Shown piece by piece: positions 48,024 to 58,636 of a stretch of 64,000 nucleotides of DNA. Under the pieces are notes generated by a model, which made no database searches, was not told the origin of the DNA, and was given only the letters and a program-made list of their open reading frames with translations. The DNA lies in contig NZ_CP031413.1 of NCBI RefSeq assembly GCF_003367355.1, positions 1,654,921-1,718,920 on the forward strand, read 5' to 3'. The DNA is from Lysobacter sp. TY2-98 (GTDB taxonomy: Bacteria; Pseudomonadota; Gammaproteobacteria; Xanthomonadales; Xanthomonadaceae). The translations under genes were made by a program, and so were the position numbers. Each line of letters begins with the position of its first letter. Position 1 is the first letter of the stretch.

Positions 48024-49864
48024 TGCGGCCGACGCGTCTGCGCTGGCGGCGCTTTGCGATTGGCCTGCTCGCCGTGCTGGCGCTGTACGCCGGCTTCATC
48101 GTCTGGCAGCGCGAGCGCATCAACCGCATGCCGACGCCCGACATGGTGCTGCTGCTTCCGGCCGATGCCGACCTGCGCGACCCACTCGTGCAGGTCTGGC
48201 GCGACGCGGCCGCGGAAACCGGCACGCAGCTTCGCATCCAGCGTGCGTCGGACTTCCTGCAACCGCTGCGCACCCAGCGCCGGCCGATCGCGGTGGTGAT
48301 GCCCGACTCCGTGCATCGTCGCGCATCGCCCGCGCTCGTCAGCGGGCTTCAGGATTACGTGCGTGGCGGCGGCTCGCTCCTGCTGACCTTCGACGCCGCG
48401 GCGTTGTCACCACGCGGCACCTACGACGCGCAGAACGCGCCGCTCTCCGCGCTGGTCGGCGTCGAGTTCGCGATGTACGACCGGCTCGGCATGCGTTCGA
48501 CCGCGCGCGGCGCGATTTCGGGCACGGCAGCCGCGATGCAGGCCCTCGGCATTCCGCCCGGAAAGTACGTCGACGGGCCGCACGGCGCCGAGCTCAGCAC
48601 GTATTCGTACGGCAGGGTGAACTACCCGCACTACGTCACCCGCGGTGCCTACGACGGCACCGTGTTGCTGCGTGCCGAAGCCGACGGCAGCGTCGTGGCA
48701 GGCGTGCATCGCGCCGGTGCCGGACGCGTGATGTTCGTGAACCTGCCCGTCGGTTATCTGCGCACACGCAGCGACGGCGCGCTGCTGCACGGCGTGCTGA
48801 CCTATTTCAACGACGAGGTCGCGCGCCTTCCGCGCCTGTTGCCGACGCCCGACGGTGTCGGCGGCATGGTGTTGAACTGGCATATGGACTCCAACGCGTC
48901 GTATGCCGCGCTCGACGTCATCGAGCAGCACACGCGACTGCTCCAGGCAGGGCCCTTCTCCGTGCACATCACGGCCGGGCCGGATACGTACAAGCCCGGC
49001 GACCACGCGGGCGTCGGTGTGGATACCGACCCGCGTGCCGCTGCGTGGATCGCGCGCTTCATGCGGGAAGGCCACGCCATCGGAAGCCACGGCGGCTGGA
49101 TCCACAACCTGTTCGGCAACGGAGTCAACGAGCGTAACGAAGCGGAGTTCTCGAAGTACCTCGATCTCAACTTCGCCTCGCTGCAACGCGCGACGGACCA
49201 TCCGATCGTCGAGTACTCGGCACCCAACGGCAACCAGCCGCAATGGGTCACGGATTGGCTCGATCGCCACGGCGTGCTCGGCTACTACTTCACCGGCGAC
49301 ACCGGCATGGCGCCGACGCATACGTATCGCGACGGCCACCGGTCCGACCGCCACACGTGGGCGTTCCCGATCACGACCTACGGAGCCGCAGGCTCGTTCG
49401 AGGAAGCGATGGAGGCGGGAATCCCGTTGCCGACCATCCGCACGTGGCTGCACAGCGTCGCCGACTTCACGGCCGAGCAGCGCACCGCGCGCCTCATGTA
49501 CTTCCATCCGCCGGGCGTGCTGCTCTATTTGCAGCCCATGCAGGAAATGGTCGACTACACGCGTTCACTCGGCCTGGAACGCTTCCGCTGGTACACCATG
49601 GCGGACCTGGCGCGTTTCCTCAATCGGCGCGAAGCGGTGCGGTGGTCGCTCACCGCGGGTGATCGCGACACCGAGATGCTCGATGCCAGCGGCGATCTCG
49701 CGCAGATGACATGGACGTTGCCGAAGTCGCGTTATGCGCAGCCCGTCGTCATCGCGGGGCAAGCGACCGTCGCGGACGACGGCGCAACGTGGCTCGTCAG
49801 GTCAGCGCCGGGGCGTGCGCTTCGGCTGCGCCTGACGCATGTCGCGCCGCCCACCAGGCCTTGA
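48020..49864 (+). CDS. Membrane-anchored polysaccharide deacetylase-like protein
   Basis: The 614-residue protein has one N-terminal membrane helix (RFAIGLLAVLALYAGFIVW), a periplasmic domain of about 250 residues and a CE4-like deacetylase domain. D290 in WHMDSN, H357 and H362 in SHGGWIHN (same five-residue spacing as PgaB H184/H189) and H496 in YFHPPG form a complete candidate metal/catalytic set. YSAPNG is a further NodB-like motif. ATG at 48020 overlaps the bactofilin-like gene; a second ATG follows directly. Its 3' end overlaps the convergent wecB by 68 bases. It may supply the deacetylation the degenerate PgaB cannot. Confidence 0.8.
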   Translation: MMRPTRLRWRRFAIGLLAVLALYAGFIVWQRERINRMPTPDMVLLLPADADLRDPLVQVWRDAAAETGTQLRIQRASDFLQPLRTQRRPIAVVMPDSVHRRASPALVSGLQDYVRGGGSLLLTFDAAALSPRGTYDAQNAPLSALVGVEFAMYDRLGMRSTARGAISGTAAAMQALGIPPGKYVDGPHGAELSTYSYGRVNYPHYVTRGAYDGTVLLRAEADGSVVAGVHRAGAGRVMFVNLPVGYLRTRSDGALLHGVLTYFNDEVARLPRLLPTPDGVGGMVLNWHMDSNASYAALDVIEQHTRLLQAGPFSVHITAGPDTYKPGDHAGVGVDTDPRAAAWIARFMREGHAIGSHGGWIHNLFGNGVNERNEAEFSKYLDLNFASLQRATDHPIVEYSAPNGNQPQWVTDWLDRHGVLGYYFTGDTGMAPTHTYRDGHRSDRHTWAFPITTYGAAGSFEEAMEAGIPLPTIRTWLHSVADFTAEQRTARLMYFHPPGVLLYLQPMQEMVDYTRSLGLERFRWYTMADLARFLNRREAVRWSLTAGDRDTEMLDASGDLAQMTWTLPKSRYAQPVVIAGQATVADDGATWLVRSAPGRALRLRLTHVAPPTRP

Positions 49865-50987
49865 TCGCCTGGACGATGCGGCCCGTTGCCGCGCCGTCGC
49901 CATAGGGATTGGTCGCATGCGCCATGCGCGCATAGGCGGTGGGATCGTCGAGCAGGCGCGACACTCGGGAGACGATGCGATCGGCATCGGTGCCGACGAG
50001 TTCGACGGTGCCGGCGGCGACAGCTTCCGGTCGCTCGGTCACGTCGCGCAGCACGAGCACCGGCTTGCCGAGTGACGGCGCTTCTTCCTGGATGCCACCC
50101 GAGTCGGTCAGCACCAGCGTGCAGCGCTCCATCAGCCACACGAACGGCAGGTAGTCCTGCGGTTCGACGAGGTGGATGTGCGCGTGACCGGCGAGGCGCT
50201 GCTCGACGACGTCGTGCACGCGCGGGTTCGGATGCACGGGGAAGACGATCTGCACGTCGTCGCGCTGCGCGATGCGGTCGAGTGCATCGGTGATCGCCTC
50301 GACGCCGCCGTCGAAATTCTCGCGGCGATGCGCGGTCACGAGGATGAGTTTGCGCGCGGGATCGATGAAAGGAAATGCGCACGCGAGCCGCGTGGCGAGC
50401 GGCACGTCGTCCTCGATGCGGCGCACGGCGCCCAGCAGCGCGTCGATCACCGTGTTGCCGGTGATGTGCACGCCACCGACGATGCCTTCGCGCTCGAGAT
50501 TCGCCGCCGCGCGCGGCGTCGGCGCGAAATGCAGCTCGGCGAGCGGCGCGGTGAGCCGGCGATTCATCTCTTCGGGCCACGGCGCCTGCATGTCGAACGT
50601 GCGCAGGCCGGCCTCGACATGGCCCACAGGCACGTGCGCATAGAACGCGGCGAGCGATGCGGCGAGCGTTGTCGTCGTGTCGCCGTGCACCAGCACCATG
50701 TCGGGCCGGAAGCGCGCGAACTGCGGACGAAGCGCGTTGAGCGAGCGCGTCAGCACGTCGGTGACGCGCTGGCGCGGCCGCATGATGTCGAGATCGGCGT
50801 CCGGCACGATGCCGAATACGTCGAGCACCTGGCGCAGCATCTCGCGATGCTGGCCGGTGACGACCACGGTCGCCTCGACCTCGGGATCCGCCCGCAGCGC
50901 CCGCACCAGCGGCGCCATCTTGATCGCTTCGGGGCGGGTCCCGAAGACCAGCATCAGACGGAGGGGATTCGGCTTCATCCCCTCCAT
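49797..50987 (-). CDS. wecB: UDP-N-acetylglucosamine 2-epimerase (non-hydrolysing)
   Basis: The 396-residue GT-B fold epimerase interconverts UDP-GlcNAc and UDP-ManNAc. LMLVFGTRPEAIKMAPLV, TGQHREM, LVHGDTTTTLA, HVEAGLRT and TDSGGIQEEAPSLGKPVLVLR are all present. Start is ATG 50987 or 50978; neither has a well-placed ribosome site, though AGGAG lies right after argH. It is 23 bases behind argH, so probably read with the arg operon, and converges on the polysaccharide deacetylase with a 68-base overlap. UDP-ManNAc may feed a surface glycan. Confidence 0.92.
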   Translation of the reverse strand: MEGMKPNPLRLMLVFGTRPEAIKMAPLVRALRADPEVEATVVVTGQHREMLRQVLDVFGIVPDADLDIMRPRQRVTDVLTRSLNALRPQFARFRPDMVLVHGDTTTTLAASLAAFYAHVPVGHVEAGLRTFDMQAPWPEEMNRRLTAPLAELHFAPTPRAAANLEREGIVGGVHITGNTVIDALLGAVRRIEDDVPLATRLACAFPFIDPARKLILVTAHRRENFDGGVEAITDALDRIAQRDDVQIVFPVHPNPRVHDVVEQRLAGHAHIHLVEPQDYLPFVWLMERCTLVLTDSGGIQEEAPSLGKPVLVLRDVTERPEAVAAGTVELVGTDADRIVSRVSRLLDDPTAYARMAHATNPYGDGAATGRIVQAIKAWWAARHASGAAEAHAPALT

Positions 50988-51010
50988 TATCGGCGGTCCG
51001 TCACACTCCT

Positions 51011-52306
51011 TTAACGCCCCGCGGGAAACGCATCGAGCCGCGCCTGCAGGGTTTCGAGCCGCAGATCCCCTGCCCCGCCCGGCGAAACCCGGGCCGCGAG
51101 GCTGGCGGCCGGGTCGCGCGCGGCCCAGCGGGCGGGGTCCGCGGCCTCACGGTAGGCCTGCCGGAACGGCATGCCGTCGCGCGCCAGCTCGATGGCGAGG
51201 TCCGTGGCGTACAGGGACGGGTCGAGCGCGGCGTCCAGGGCCTCGCGCTTCCACTCCAGGCTCGCCATCAGGTCCGGCAGCAGCGCGAGGGCGCGCAGGC
51301 CGTGCCCCACTCCGCGGACCACCGGGCCCTTGGTGAACTGGAGGTCGCGGTGGTAGCCCGACGGCAGCGCGACCACCTGATCGATCTCGGCGCGGGCCGC
51401 GCTCACCACGGCATGGCTCGCGCGCAACAGCTCGACGACGTCCGGGTTGCGCTTGTTCGGCATGATCGAGCTGCCCGTCGTGTAGCGCGGGGGCAGTGCG
51501 ACGAAGCCGAACTCGGCGGTCGTGAAGAGGCTGAGGTCCCAGGCGATGCGGCGCAGGTCCATGGTGGCCGAGCCGATCGCCTCCAGCGCGGCGATCTCGA
51601 ACTTGCCGCGCGAGAGTTGTGCGTAGGCCGGGTTCACCTGCAGGCGCGCGAAACCCAGGTCCGATGTCGTCGCGTCGCGCGGGAGCGGAAGGTTGACGCC
51701 GTAACCCGCCGCTGTGCCGAGCGGATTCGCGTCCAGCCAGTCGCGCGTTTGCGCGGCCCGCTGCGCGTTGTCGATGAAGGCTTCGGCGAAGCCCGCCCAC
51801 CAGTGCGCGGCCGACGACACGACCGCGCGCTGCAGATGCGTGTAGCCGGGCATCGCGATGTCGCGCTCCGCATCCGCGCGCGCGAGCGCCACGCCGGCGA
51901 TCTCGACGCAGCGCGCCGCCAGCTCGTCCATCTTCGACCGCAGCCACAGGCGTGTCGCGACGAGCACCTGATCGTTGCGGCTACGACCCGTGTGGATGCG
52001 ACGCCCCGCATCGCCGAGGCGCTCGGTGAGCACGTCCTCGATCGCCGAGTGTCCGTCCTCGTAGCGCGCGTCGAGCACGAACGTGCCATCGTCGTAGCTG
52101 GAGGCGAGCGCGGTGAGCTCGCGATCGATAGCGTCGAATTCCTCCTGCGAAAGGATGCCGATGGCGACCAGCCCGCGCGCATGCGCCCGCGAGGCCTCGA
52201 TGTCGTACAGGAAGAACTCGCGGTCCAGCAGCACGTCGTCGCCGGCGAGAAACGCCTGGATGCGTGCGTCGACTTCGACGCCGCCCTTCTGCCAGAGCAG
52301 GCTCAT
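51011..52306 (-). CDS. argH: Argininosuccinate lyase
   Basis: The 431-residue fumarase-superfamily enzyme splits argininosuccinate to arginine and fumarate. Signatures are [22 protein letters not shown] and the flexible loop [13 protein letters not shown] with the catalytic serine. ATG at 52306 overlaps the argC stop by four bases. The C-terminal region is shorter than in E. coli ArgH, which is normal for xanthomonads. Confidence 0.93.
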   Translation of the reverse strand: MSLLWQKGGVEVDARIQAFLAGDDVLLDREFFLYDIEASRAHARGLVAIGILSQEEFDAIDRELTALASSYDDGTFVLDARYEDGHSAIEDVLTERLGDAGRRIHTGRSRNDQVLVATRLWLRSKMDELAARCVEIAGVALARADAERDIAMPGYTHLQRAVVSSAAHWWAGFAEAFIDNAQRAAQTRDWLDANPLGTAAGYGVNLPLPRDATTSDLGFARLQVNPAYAQLSRGKFEIAALEAIGSATMDLRRIAWDLSLFTTAEFGFVALPPRYTTGSSIMPNKRNPDVVELLRASHAVVSAARAEIDQVVALPSGYHRDLQFTKGPVVRGVGHGLRALALLPDLMASLEWKREALDAALDPSLYATDLAIELARDGMPFRQAYREAADPARWAARDPAASLAARVSPGGAGDLRLETLQARLDAFPAGR

Positions 52307-53262
52307 GCGGACAGCTCCTTGCTTGCGTCGAGACCGGCCAGACCGTCGAGGCCGAAGGCGAGGTTGAGATTCTGCACGGCCTGTGTGGCCGCCCCCTTGA
52401 GCAGGTTGTCGAGGATGGAAACGACGACCAGGCGGCGGCCGTCTTCCGACAACGCGAAGCCGCCGACCGTCGCGCTGGCGCTGCCGGCGACGTCGCGCAC
52501 GTGCGGCGGCTCGTCGATGACATCGACCAGCGGCGCGTTTGCGTAGAACGCGCGATAGCGCGCGCGAACGTCGTCGATCGATGTCGGCGACTTCAGATGC
52601 AGGTTGCTGGTCACCGTAAGACCGCGGAAATGCGGCGCGACGTGCGGCATGAACTCCACCGGATGGCCGAGGTGGCGCGAGACCTCGCGCTCGTGCACGT
52701 GACCGGTGAGCGTGTACGGCATGAGGTTGTCGCGCAGCGCTTCGGGATCGTTGCGTGGCGACGGCGTCGTGCCAGCGCCCGAATATCCGGACACCCCGAA
52801 GCACTGCACGGGCCCGTCGAGCAGGCCCTTCATCGGCGCGACCGCGAGTTGCATCGCCGTGGCGTAGCAGCCCGGGTTGGAGATGCGGCGATGGGGCGCG
52901 ACGTCGGCAAGTTCCGGCAGGCCGTAGTGCCACGCGGCGTCGAATCGGTAGTCGGCCGACAGGTCGACGATGACGGCGTGCGGCGCGATGCGCTCGATCG
53001 CTTCGACGTAGGGCTTCGCCATGCCGTTGGGCAGCGCGAGCACGTAGGCGCCATCGGCAAGAATTGGAAGCTCGTCAGGTGATGGCGCGCTATAGCGCAA
53101 CGACGGCGACGCGCGCTCCACCTGCTCCGCCACCGGTTGTCCCGCGCGCTCGCGCGACGCCGCGTGCACGAGCTCGAAGCGCGGATGGTCGACGATGAGC
53201 CGCATCAGCTCCGCGCCGACGTGGCCGCGGGCGCCGATCAGGCTGACGGGAATGCGCTTCAT
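52303..53262 (-). CDS. argC: N-acetyl-gamma-glutamyl-phosphate reductase
   Basis: The 319-residue NADPH-dependent reductase of the arginine pathway has the catalytic cysteine in [10 protein letters not shown]-terminal [12 protein letters not shown] for the cofactor, and [29 protein letters not shown] is the typical C-terminal stretch (quoted to 20). It overlaps the GNAT gene upstream and argH downstream by four bases each. Confidence 0.94.
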   Translation of the reverse strand: MKRIPVSLIGARGHVGAELMRLIVDHPRFELVHAASRERAGQPVAEQVERASPSLRYSAPSPDELPILADGAYVLALPNGMAKPYVEAIERIAPHAVIVDLSADYRFDAAWHYGLPELADVAPHRRISNPGCYATAMQLAVAPMKGLLDGPVQCFGVSGYSGAGTTPSPRNDPEALRDNLMPYTLTGHVHEREVSRHLGHPVEFMPHVAPHFRGLTVTSNLHLKSPTSIDDVRARYRAFYANAPLVDVIDEPPHVRDVAGSASATVGGFALSEDGRRLVVVSILDNLLKGAATQAVQNLNLAFGLDGLAGLDASKELSA

Positions 53263-53855
53263 GCGGGCTGCTCCATGCGCGCGTCGAGGCGCGCTCGCAC
53301 GTCCGGCCACTCGGCGCGGACGATCGAGAAACTGTGGGTGTCGCGCAGGCTGCCGTCGCGATGGCGCATGTGGGCGCGCAGCACACCTTCGGGCTTCGCG
53401 CCAAGTCGCTGGATCGCCGCCTGCGAACGCAGGTTGAGATGGCTGGTCTCGAACACCACGACCTCGCAGCCCAGCACGTCGAACGCATGACCGAGCAGCA
53501 AGCGCTTGGCCTCCGTGTTCAGCGCCGTGCGCTGCACGCGCGAGGCGTACCAGGTGTAGCCGATATGCAACCGCGGAACGCTGCGGTCGATCATGTAGTA
53601 GCGCGTGCTGCCGACGACGTCGCCCTGCGCATCGAGCACCGCGAACGGCATCGAATCGCCGGTGTCGCGCATGGCGAGCGCGTCCTCGATGTACGCGGAT
53701 TCCGTACCGGGCGCGGGAACGCTCGTATAGACCAGCGACCACACCTCGCCGTCCGCCGCGGCGCGCGCCAGGCCGTGGGCGTGCGCATGATCGAGCGGAA
53801 CCAGCTGCACGTGGCGACCGGTCAGCATCGGCACGGCCCAGTCGGCGTCGCTCAT
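53259..53855 (-). CDS. GNAT acetyltransferase (RimJ/RimL type) inside the arg operon
   Basis: The 198-residue protein is of the Acetyltransf_3 type: [16 protein letters not shown] at the start, [20 protein letters not shown] and [20 protein letters not shown], with the acetyl-CoA loop poorly conserved. It is coupled by four-base overlaps to argB and argC. N-acetylglutamate synthesis is already covered by the fused ArgB, so its substrate is unknown; N-terminal protein acetylation or detoxification are options. Confidence 0.85.
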   Translation of the reverse strand: MSDADWAVPMLTGRHVQLVPLDHAHAHGLARAAADGEVWSLVYTSVPAPGTESAYIEDALAMRDTGDSMPFAVLDAQGDVVGSTRYYMIDRSVPRLHIGYTWYASRVQRTALNTEAKRLLLGHAFDVLGCEVVVFETSHLNLRSQAAIQRLGAKPEGVLRAHMRHRDGSLRDTHSFSIVRAEWPDVRARLDARMEQPA

Positions 53856-55180
53856 CGCGGATCCTCGAGCGAGGGCGGATGCGCGCCGCAGTAGTCGATG
53901 CAGTGGGCGATCGTCGCGAAGTCCTCGATGCCGTACCAGAACACCTGCCACGGACCGCGGCGCACGCTGCCGTCGGACTCCGTCATGTAGAACGTGTTGA
54001 CGGGATTGTCGCGGCGCGAACGCCAGAACAGCGTCGGCGTCTCCTCGCGCATCACCTGCCAGACGGCACGCCCAAGGCCCTCGCCCTGCGCCTCGTCGAG
54101 CACGGCGAACTTGTCGAGATACGGCATGCCGTTCTCGAAGGTGAGGATGACGGCGGCGCGGTAGTTCTCGCTGACGTAGGCGCGGTGCAGCGTCTTCCTG
54201 TCGACGTAGTCGGGAAGCAGGCGACGGCCGAAGGCCGATTCGATCAGGCTGCGCAGGCGATCGAGATCGAGATCGCTCCACGACTCCGCGCGCAGCACGC
54301 GCTCGCCGCGACGCACCAGCGTGCCGGAGCCGCGATGCGTGAAGAGTTCCTTCGCAAGCTCGGCCGGACGCGTGATCGATACCGACGATGCAGGCGGCAG
54401 CGCTTCCAGCAGTTCGCGGATCTGCTCGATCTTGAGCCGCATGCCGCCGGTGAGCCAAGGCTGCGCGAGCAGGTGGTCGAATTCGGTGGACAGGTTGATC
54501 GAGTCGATCACCTTGCCATCGCCGTCGAGCAGACCGCCGGTGCCGGTCAGGAACACGATCTTGTACGGCTGCAGCTCACGCACGAGCTCGTTCGCGGCGT
54601 AGTCCGCGTTGACGTTGACGATCTGGCCGTCGACGGTTTCGCCGAGGCTCGCGATCACCGGAATCGAACCGACGCGCAGCGCCGCCTTGATCGGCGCGAG
54701 TTCGACGCGCTGCACGCGACCGACAAGACCGAGCCGCTCGCGATCGATGAGTCCGGACTCGAACACGCCCGACACGATGGACGTCGATCGCGCACCCGCC
54801 TCCTGCAGTGCTTCGGCAAGCCGCAGGTTCTGCGACTGCATCACGCGACGCACGATCGCCAGACCTTCCGGCGTCGTGACGCGCAGGCCGTCGACCGTCT
54901 GCTTGGTGATGCCGGCCGCCGCCATCTCCTCGTCCAGCTGCGGACCTGCGCCGTGCACGACGATCGGCGTCAGGCCCACGTCCTGCAGGAACGCGAGCGA
55001 CGACGACAGCGCGTCGAGGTCGTCGCGCAGCACGGCGCCGCCGACCTTCACCACTGCGAAGCGCTCGGCGTCGAGCTGCGCGAAGCGACGCAGGTACTGG
55101 TCGATCTCCTTCGCGCTGCCCATGCTCGAAAGCAGGCGCACGATGGTCTGGCGGGTCTGAATGTCTTCGATCGGCGTCAT
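53852..55180 (-). CDS. argB: Bifunctional N-acetylglutamate synthase/kinase
   Basis: The 442-residue fusion has an N-terminal acetylglutamate kinase domain (1 to about 290: [38 protein letters not shown]). A C-terminal GNAT-type synthase domain follows (about 295-442: [35 protein letters not shown]). This vertebrate-like NAGS/K is characteristic of Xanthomonas relatives and does the first two steps of arginine synthesis. Arginine inhibition of the synthase is known for the family. ATG at 55180 overlaps the deacetylase gene. Confidence 0.93.
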   Translation of the reverse strand: MTPIEDIQTRQTIVRLLSSMGSAKEIDQYLRRFAQLDAERFAVVKVGGAVLRDDLDALSSSLAFLQDVGLTPIVVHGAGPQLDEEMAAAGITKQTVDGLRVTTPEGLAIVRRVMQSQNLRLAEALQEAGARSTSIVSGVFESGLIDRERLGLVGRVQRVELAPIKAALRVGSIPVIASLGETVDGQIVNVNADYAANELVRELQPYKIVFLTGTGGLLDGDGKVIDSINLSTEFDHLLAQPWLTGGMRLKIEQIRELLEALPPASSVSITRPAELAKELFTHRGSGTLVRRGERVLRAESWSDLDLDRLRSLIESAFGRRLLPDYVDRKTLHRAYVSENYRAAVILTFENGMPYLDKFAVLDEAQGEGLGRAVWQVMREETPTLFWRSRRDNPVNTFYMTESDGSVRRGPWQVFWYGIEDFATIAHCIDYCGAHPPSLEDPR

Positions 55181-56286
55181 GCCGGCGTGTTTCCGATGAT
55201 GCGGGCCGCGTGCGCGGCGTAGGTTTCGAGCTGGTCGATGGCGACCCATTCGTCGGCGGTGTGCGCCTGCGCGATGTCGCCGGGGCCGAACACGAGGGCG
55301 GTGAGGCCCCCTTGCGAAAACAACGAGGCCTCCGTCCAGAAGTCGACGGCGTTGCCGATCGGAATGTCGAGCGCGTCGGCGAGATCGCGCGCGGCGAGAC
55401 GCTGGCGCTCGGCTTCATGCAGCACGCCCGCAGGCAGCGGCGGGCCGCGGAACGTTTCCTCATAGGCGTCGAGTTCGCCGTCGCCCGCGAAGCCCTGCAG
55501 TGCCGCGTGCATTGCGTCGATGTCCATCGATGGCAGCGGACGGAAGTTGAAGCGCAGTTCCCCGCTCGGTGCGATCACGTTGCCCTTGATGCCGCCGGCC
55601 ATCGTGCCGATGTTGAAGCGCAGACCGGTGAGCCCGCCGAAACGCTCGTGCGCGAGCGACTGCGCATGGTCGAGCGCGCGCACGCCCCAACGCATCGCGC
55701 GATGCACCGCGCTCAGCTGCATCGCGTTCGGCGACGATGCATGGCCGGCTTCGCCACGGAATGCGATGCGTGCGGAGCTCAGGCCGCGATGCGCGAGCAC
55801 CGCCTCGCAATTCGTCGGCTCGGCGACGAGCACGTCGGTAAAGCCGTGATCGGTCGCGAGGAACGCGGCGATGCAGCGCGGGTCGTTGGCCTCCTCGTCG
55901 CTGCTGAAGAGAAACGCCGCATCGCCTGTCGTCACTGCCGCCGCGGCGATGAGTCCTGCCGCCGCGCCCTTGATGTCACAGGCGCCCAGGCCGATCGCGC
56001 GATCGCCTTCTATGCGCAGCACGTGCGGATCCTGCGTCCAGCCATTCGAGGAGGGCACGGTGTCGAGGTGCACGTTGAACAGCCGCGTGGGGCGGCCGCG
56101 CACGGCGAGCATCGACACCGCGCCGGCGCCATGATCGATCACCTGGACTTCGAATCCCGGCAGTTGGGCGCGCAGGTAGTCGAAGATGCCGCCGGCGCCG
56201 ATTGCGCGCGGCGGGTTGCGCGTGTCGAATCCGACCAGCGCTGCCAGGTGGCGGAGCACCGCCTCACGCATCGTTCGCGGCTCCAT
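55177..56286 (-). CDS. argE: Acetylornithine/acetylcitrulline deacetylase
   Basis: The 369-residue M20 metallopeptidase-fold deacetylase has the metal ligands in [18 protein letters not shown] and SSDEEAND with the catalytic glutamate, and a late EASLFSQGG. Because the neighbouring carbamoyltransferase uses acetylornithine, the expected substrate is N-acetylcitrulline, giving citrulline for ArgG. The start at 56286 overlaps argG by 23 bases, consistent with coupling. Confidence 0.92.
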   Translation of the reverse strand: MEPRTMREAVLRHLAALVGFDTRNPPRAIGAGGIFDYLRAQLPGFEVQVIDHGAGAVSMLAVRGRPTRLFNVHLDTVPSSNGWTQDPHVLRIEGDRAIGLGACDIKGAAAGLIAAAAVTTGDAAFLFSSDEEANDPRCIAAFLATDHGFTDVLVAEPTNCEAVLAHRGLSSARIAFRGEAGHASSPNAMQLSAVHRAMRWGVRALDHAQSLAHERFGGLTGLRFNIGTMAGGIKGNVIAPSGELRFNFRPLPSMDIDAMHAALQGFAGDGELDAYEETFRGPPLPAGVLHEAERQRLAARDLADALDIPIGNAVDFWTEASLFSQGGLTALVFGPGDIAQAHTADEWVAIDQLETYAAHAARIIGNTPA

Positions 56287-57496
56287 TCACTTCGGCCCAC
56301 AGTGTGCTGCTCATGCCGAACAGCTTGATGAAGCCTTCGGCCTCTTCGACGCCCCAGTCGGCCGATTGCGCGTAGGTCGCGCCCTTGGCGTTCAGCAGGT
56401 GCGGCGACCTCACGGCAACCGCGTCGACGCGCGCGCCGCGCGTTTCGAGCACGACTTCGCCGTTGACCGTGCGCTGCGAGCTCGCGAGGAACGCTTCGAG
56501 ATCCGTCTTGAGCGGGTCGTGGAAGAAGCCTTCGTAGACGACCTCCACCCACTTGCGCGCGACGTCCGGCTTGAAGCGGTTCTGTTGCTTGGTGAGAACA
56601 GCTTCTTCAAGTGCACGGTGCGCGGTGAGCAGCGCAGTGATGCCCGGCGCTTCGAACACGATGCGACCCTTGAGGCCGATCGTGGTGTCGCCGGTATACA
56701 TACCGCGACCAACGCCGTAGGCCGCGAACATCGTGTTGAGCTTGGCCAGCATGAGATGGCCCGGCATCGCGACACCGTCGAGCCTCACCGCTTCGCCATG
56801 CTTGAAGCCGATCGTCGCGCGCAGCGGCGAGGCGGGCCATTCCTCGCGCGGTGCGCACCAGCCGCGTGCGCCTTCACCCGGTGCATCCCACTTGTCGATC
56901 TCGCCACCCGACAGCGTCACGCCCAGCAAGTTTTCGTTGATCGTGTAGCTCTGCTGCTTGGCGCGCACGCCGAAGCCGCGCTCCTCGAGATACTTCTGCT
57001 CGTAGGCGCGCGTCTGCGTGTGTTCCTTCTGGATCTCGCGGATCGGCGCGACGATGCGGTACGAACCCTGCGACTTCACCGCGAGGTCGAATCGCACCTG
57101 GTCGTTGCCCATGCCCGTGCAGCCGTGCGCGATGGCATCGGTGCCGAGTTCCTTGCAGCGCGCGAGCGCGGCGTCGACGATCAGGTAGCGGTCGGAAACC
57201 AGCAGCGGGTACTGGCCCTGGTAGCCCTCGCCCGCCTGCACGAACGGCTTGACGAAGCCGTCCCAGATCGCCGGGCCGCCGTCGACGGTGACGTGGCTCG
57301 CCACGCCGAGCTCCTGCGCACGCGCTTCGATGAAGGCGCGCTCCTCGGCATCGACGCCGCCGGTGTCGGCGAACACGGTGTGCACGTTCCACCCGCGTTC
57401 CCTGAGATACGGAACGCAGAAGCTGGTGTCGAGGCCGCCGGAAAAGGCGAGGACGATGTCACGGGAGGCCGACGGCGCGGTCGATTCGGTGGTCAT
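56264..57496 (-). CDS. argG: Argininosuccinate synthase
   Basis: The 410-residue ATP-pyrophosphatase-fold enzyme joins citrulline and aspartate. P-loop [31 protein letters not shown] and GRGMYTGDT are present. Several stretches differ from the common short ArgG, in line with a xanthomonad-type subclass. It starts 28 bases after argF'. Confidence 0.93.
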   Translation of the reverse strand: MTTESTAPSASRDIVLAFSGGLDTSFCVPYLRERGWNVHTVFADTGGVDAEERAFIEARAQELGVASHVTVDGGPAIWDGFVKPFVQAGEGYQGQYPLLVSDRYLIVDAALARCKELGTDAIAHGCTGMGNDQVRFDLAVKSQGSYRIVAPIREIQKEHTQTRAYEQKYLEERGFGVRAKQQSYTINENLLGVTLSGGEIDKWDAPGEGARGWCAPREEWPASPLRATIGFKHGEAVRLDGVAMPGHLMLAKLNTMFAAYGVGRGMYTGDTTIGLKGRIVFEAPGITALLTAHRALEEAVLTKQQNRFKPDVARKWVEVVYEGFFHDPLKTDLEAFLASSQRTVNGEVVLETRGARVDAVAVRSPHLLNAKGATYAQSADWGVEEAEGFIKLFGMSSTLWAEVNGAANDA

Positions 57497-57524
57497 GGAG
57501 AGGCTCGGAAAGGAAGTGCGGAAA

Positions 57525-58535
57525 TCAGGCGCGTTGCTTGATGAGCGAGGCCATCACGGCCTTCTGCACGTGCAGGCGGTTTTCGGCTTCGTCGATCGCG
57601 ATGCACGCGGGCGAATCCATGACGGCGTCGGTCGCCTTCACGTTGCGGCGCAGCGGCAGGCAGTGGCTGAAGACGCCATTGTTGGTCAGCGCCATCTTCC
57701 GTTCGTCGACGATGAAGTGCTTGTACTGGTCGCGGATCGGCTTCTCGTCCTGCCAGCGACCGAAGAACGGGATCGCGCCCCAGCTCTTGGCGTAGACGAC
57801 GTCGGCGCCGGCATACGCACTATCGATGTCATGGCTCACCTGCAACGAGCCGCCGCTCTCGGCGACGTTCTGCGCGGCCCAGCCCATGTAGCGCTCGTCG
57901 AGCACATAGTCCGGCGTCGGGCACAGCAGCGTCACGTCCATGCCCATGCGCGTCGCGATCGTCAGCGCGGAGTTGGCGACGGCCGTGTTGAGCGGCTTCG
58001 GGTGGTAGGTCCACGTCAGCACGTACTTCTTGCCGCGCAGGTCGGTGGTGCCGAAGTGCTCCTGCAGCGCGAGCACGTGCGCGAGCTCCTGGCACGGGTG
58101 GGTGATCGTCTCCATGTTGATGACCGGCACCGTCGAGTACTGCGCGAACGCCCTGAGCACGCGGTCCTCGCGGTCCACCGACCAGTCGACGAACCTCGGG
58201 AACGCGCGAACGCCGATCAGGTCGACGTAACGCGCCAGCACGCGCGCGACTTCCGCGATGTGCTCCTCGGTGTCGCCGTCCATCACCGTGCCGAGGTCGA
58301 ACTCGATCGGCCATGCGTCCTTGCCCGGCTGCAGCACGACGGCGTGTCCGCCGAGCTGGAACGCACCCAGCTCGAAGCTCGTCCGCGTACGCATCGACGG
58401 GTTGAAGAAGACCAGCGCGATGGACTTGCCCTTGAGCTGGTCGCCCAGCTTCGACTTCTTGAAAGCCGCGGCGTCGGCGAGCACCGCGTCGAGTTCGGCG
58501 CGGGACCAGTCCTGGGTGTTGAGGAAGTGCTTCAT
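57525..58535 (-). CDS. argF': N-acetylornithine carbamoyltransferase
   Basis: The 336-residue transcarbamylase has the carbamoyl-phosphate site [19 protein letters not shown] ([10 protein letters not shown]), [12 protein letters not shown] and [13 protein letters not shown]. The LRRNVKATD version and the acetylornithine-type N-domain match Xanthomonas AOTCase rather than ornithine carbamoyltransferase, whose motif is HCLP followed by a small residue. It makes N-acetylcitrulline. GGAG precedes the ATG at 58535. It is the first gene of the arg operon, behind a long leader with attenuator features. Confidence 0.93.
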   Translation of the reverse strand: MKHFLNTQDWSRAELDAVLADAAAFKKSKLGDQLKGKSIALVFFNPSMRTRTSFELGAFQLGGHAVVLQPGKDAWPIEFDLGTVMDGDTEEHIAEVARVLARYVDLIGVRAFPRFVDWSVDREDRVLRAFAQYSTVPVINMETITHPCQELAHVLALQEHFGTTDLRGKKYVLTWTYHPKPLNTAVANSALTIATRMGMDVTLLCPTPDYVLDERYMGWAAQNVAESGGSLQVSHDIDSAYAGADVVYAKSWGAIPFFGRWQDEKPIRDQYKHFIVDERKMALTNNGVFSHCLPLRRNVKATDAVMDSPACIAIDEAENRLHVQKAVMASLIKQRA

Positions 58536-58564
58536 GGAGTCTCCGGGAAGGATCGCCGGGTCCA

Positions 58565-58596
58565 GAAACGAAAAGACCCAGCGCGGGGGCTGGGTC
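58565..58596 (-). terminator. Leader (attenuator) terminator of the arg operon
   Basis: On the - strand GACCCAGC (58596-58589) pairs with GCTGGGTC (58582-58575) around a six-base loop, followed directly by TTTTCGTTTC. It ends about 40 bases before the argF' start, so a transcript from upstream would be stopped before argF' unless the hairpin is prevented from forming. Confidence 0.85.
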
Positions 58597-58636
58597 GAGT
58601 CTGCGCCGTGATGGCGTAGCGTCGCGTTACCCAGCC
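58588..58636 (-). promoter_or_regulatory. Alternative (antiterminator) pairing in the arg leader
   Basis: GGCTGGGT at 58636-58629 includes the first base of the leader stop codon TAA. It is perfectly complementary to ACCCAGCC at 58595-58588, which forms the 5' arm of the terminator. The two pairings exclude each other. A ribosome reaching the leader stop would cover the first segment and let the terminator form; one held upstream would leave it free. Confidence 0.7.

Noticed and set aside
58575..58596. Leader hairpin as a simple terminator of the small exported gene upstream
   Set aside because: It lies about 180 bases beyond that gene's stop, behind a likely promoter and a short ORF with Arg codons, and has a competing pairing partner; attenuation explains more. 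It is not fully excluded.
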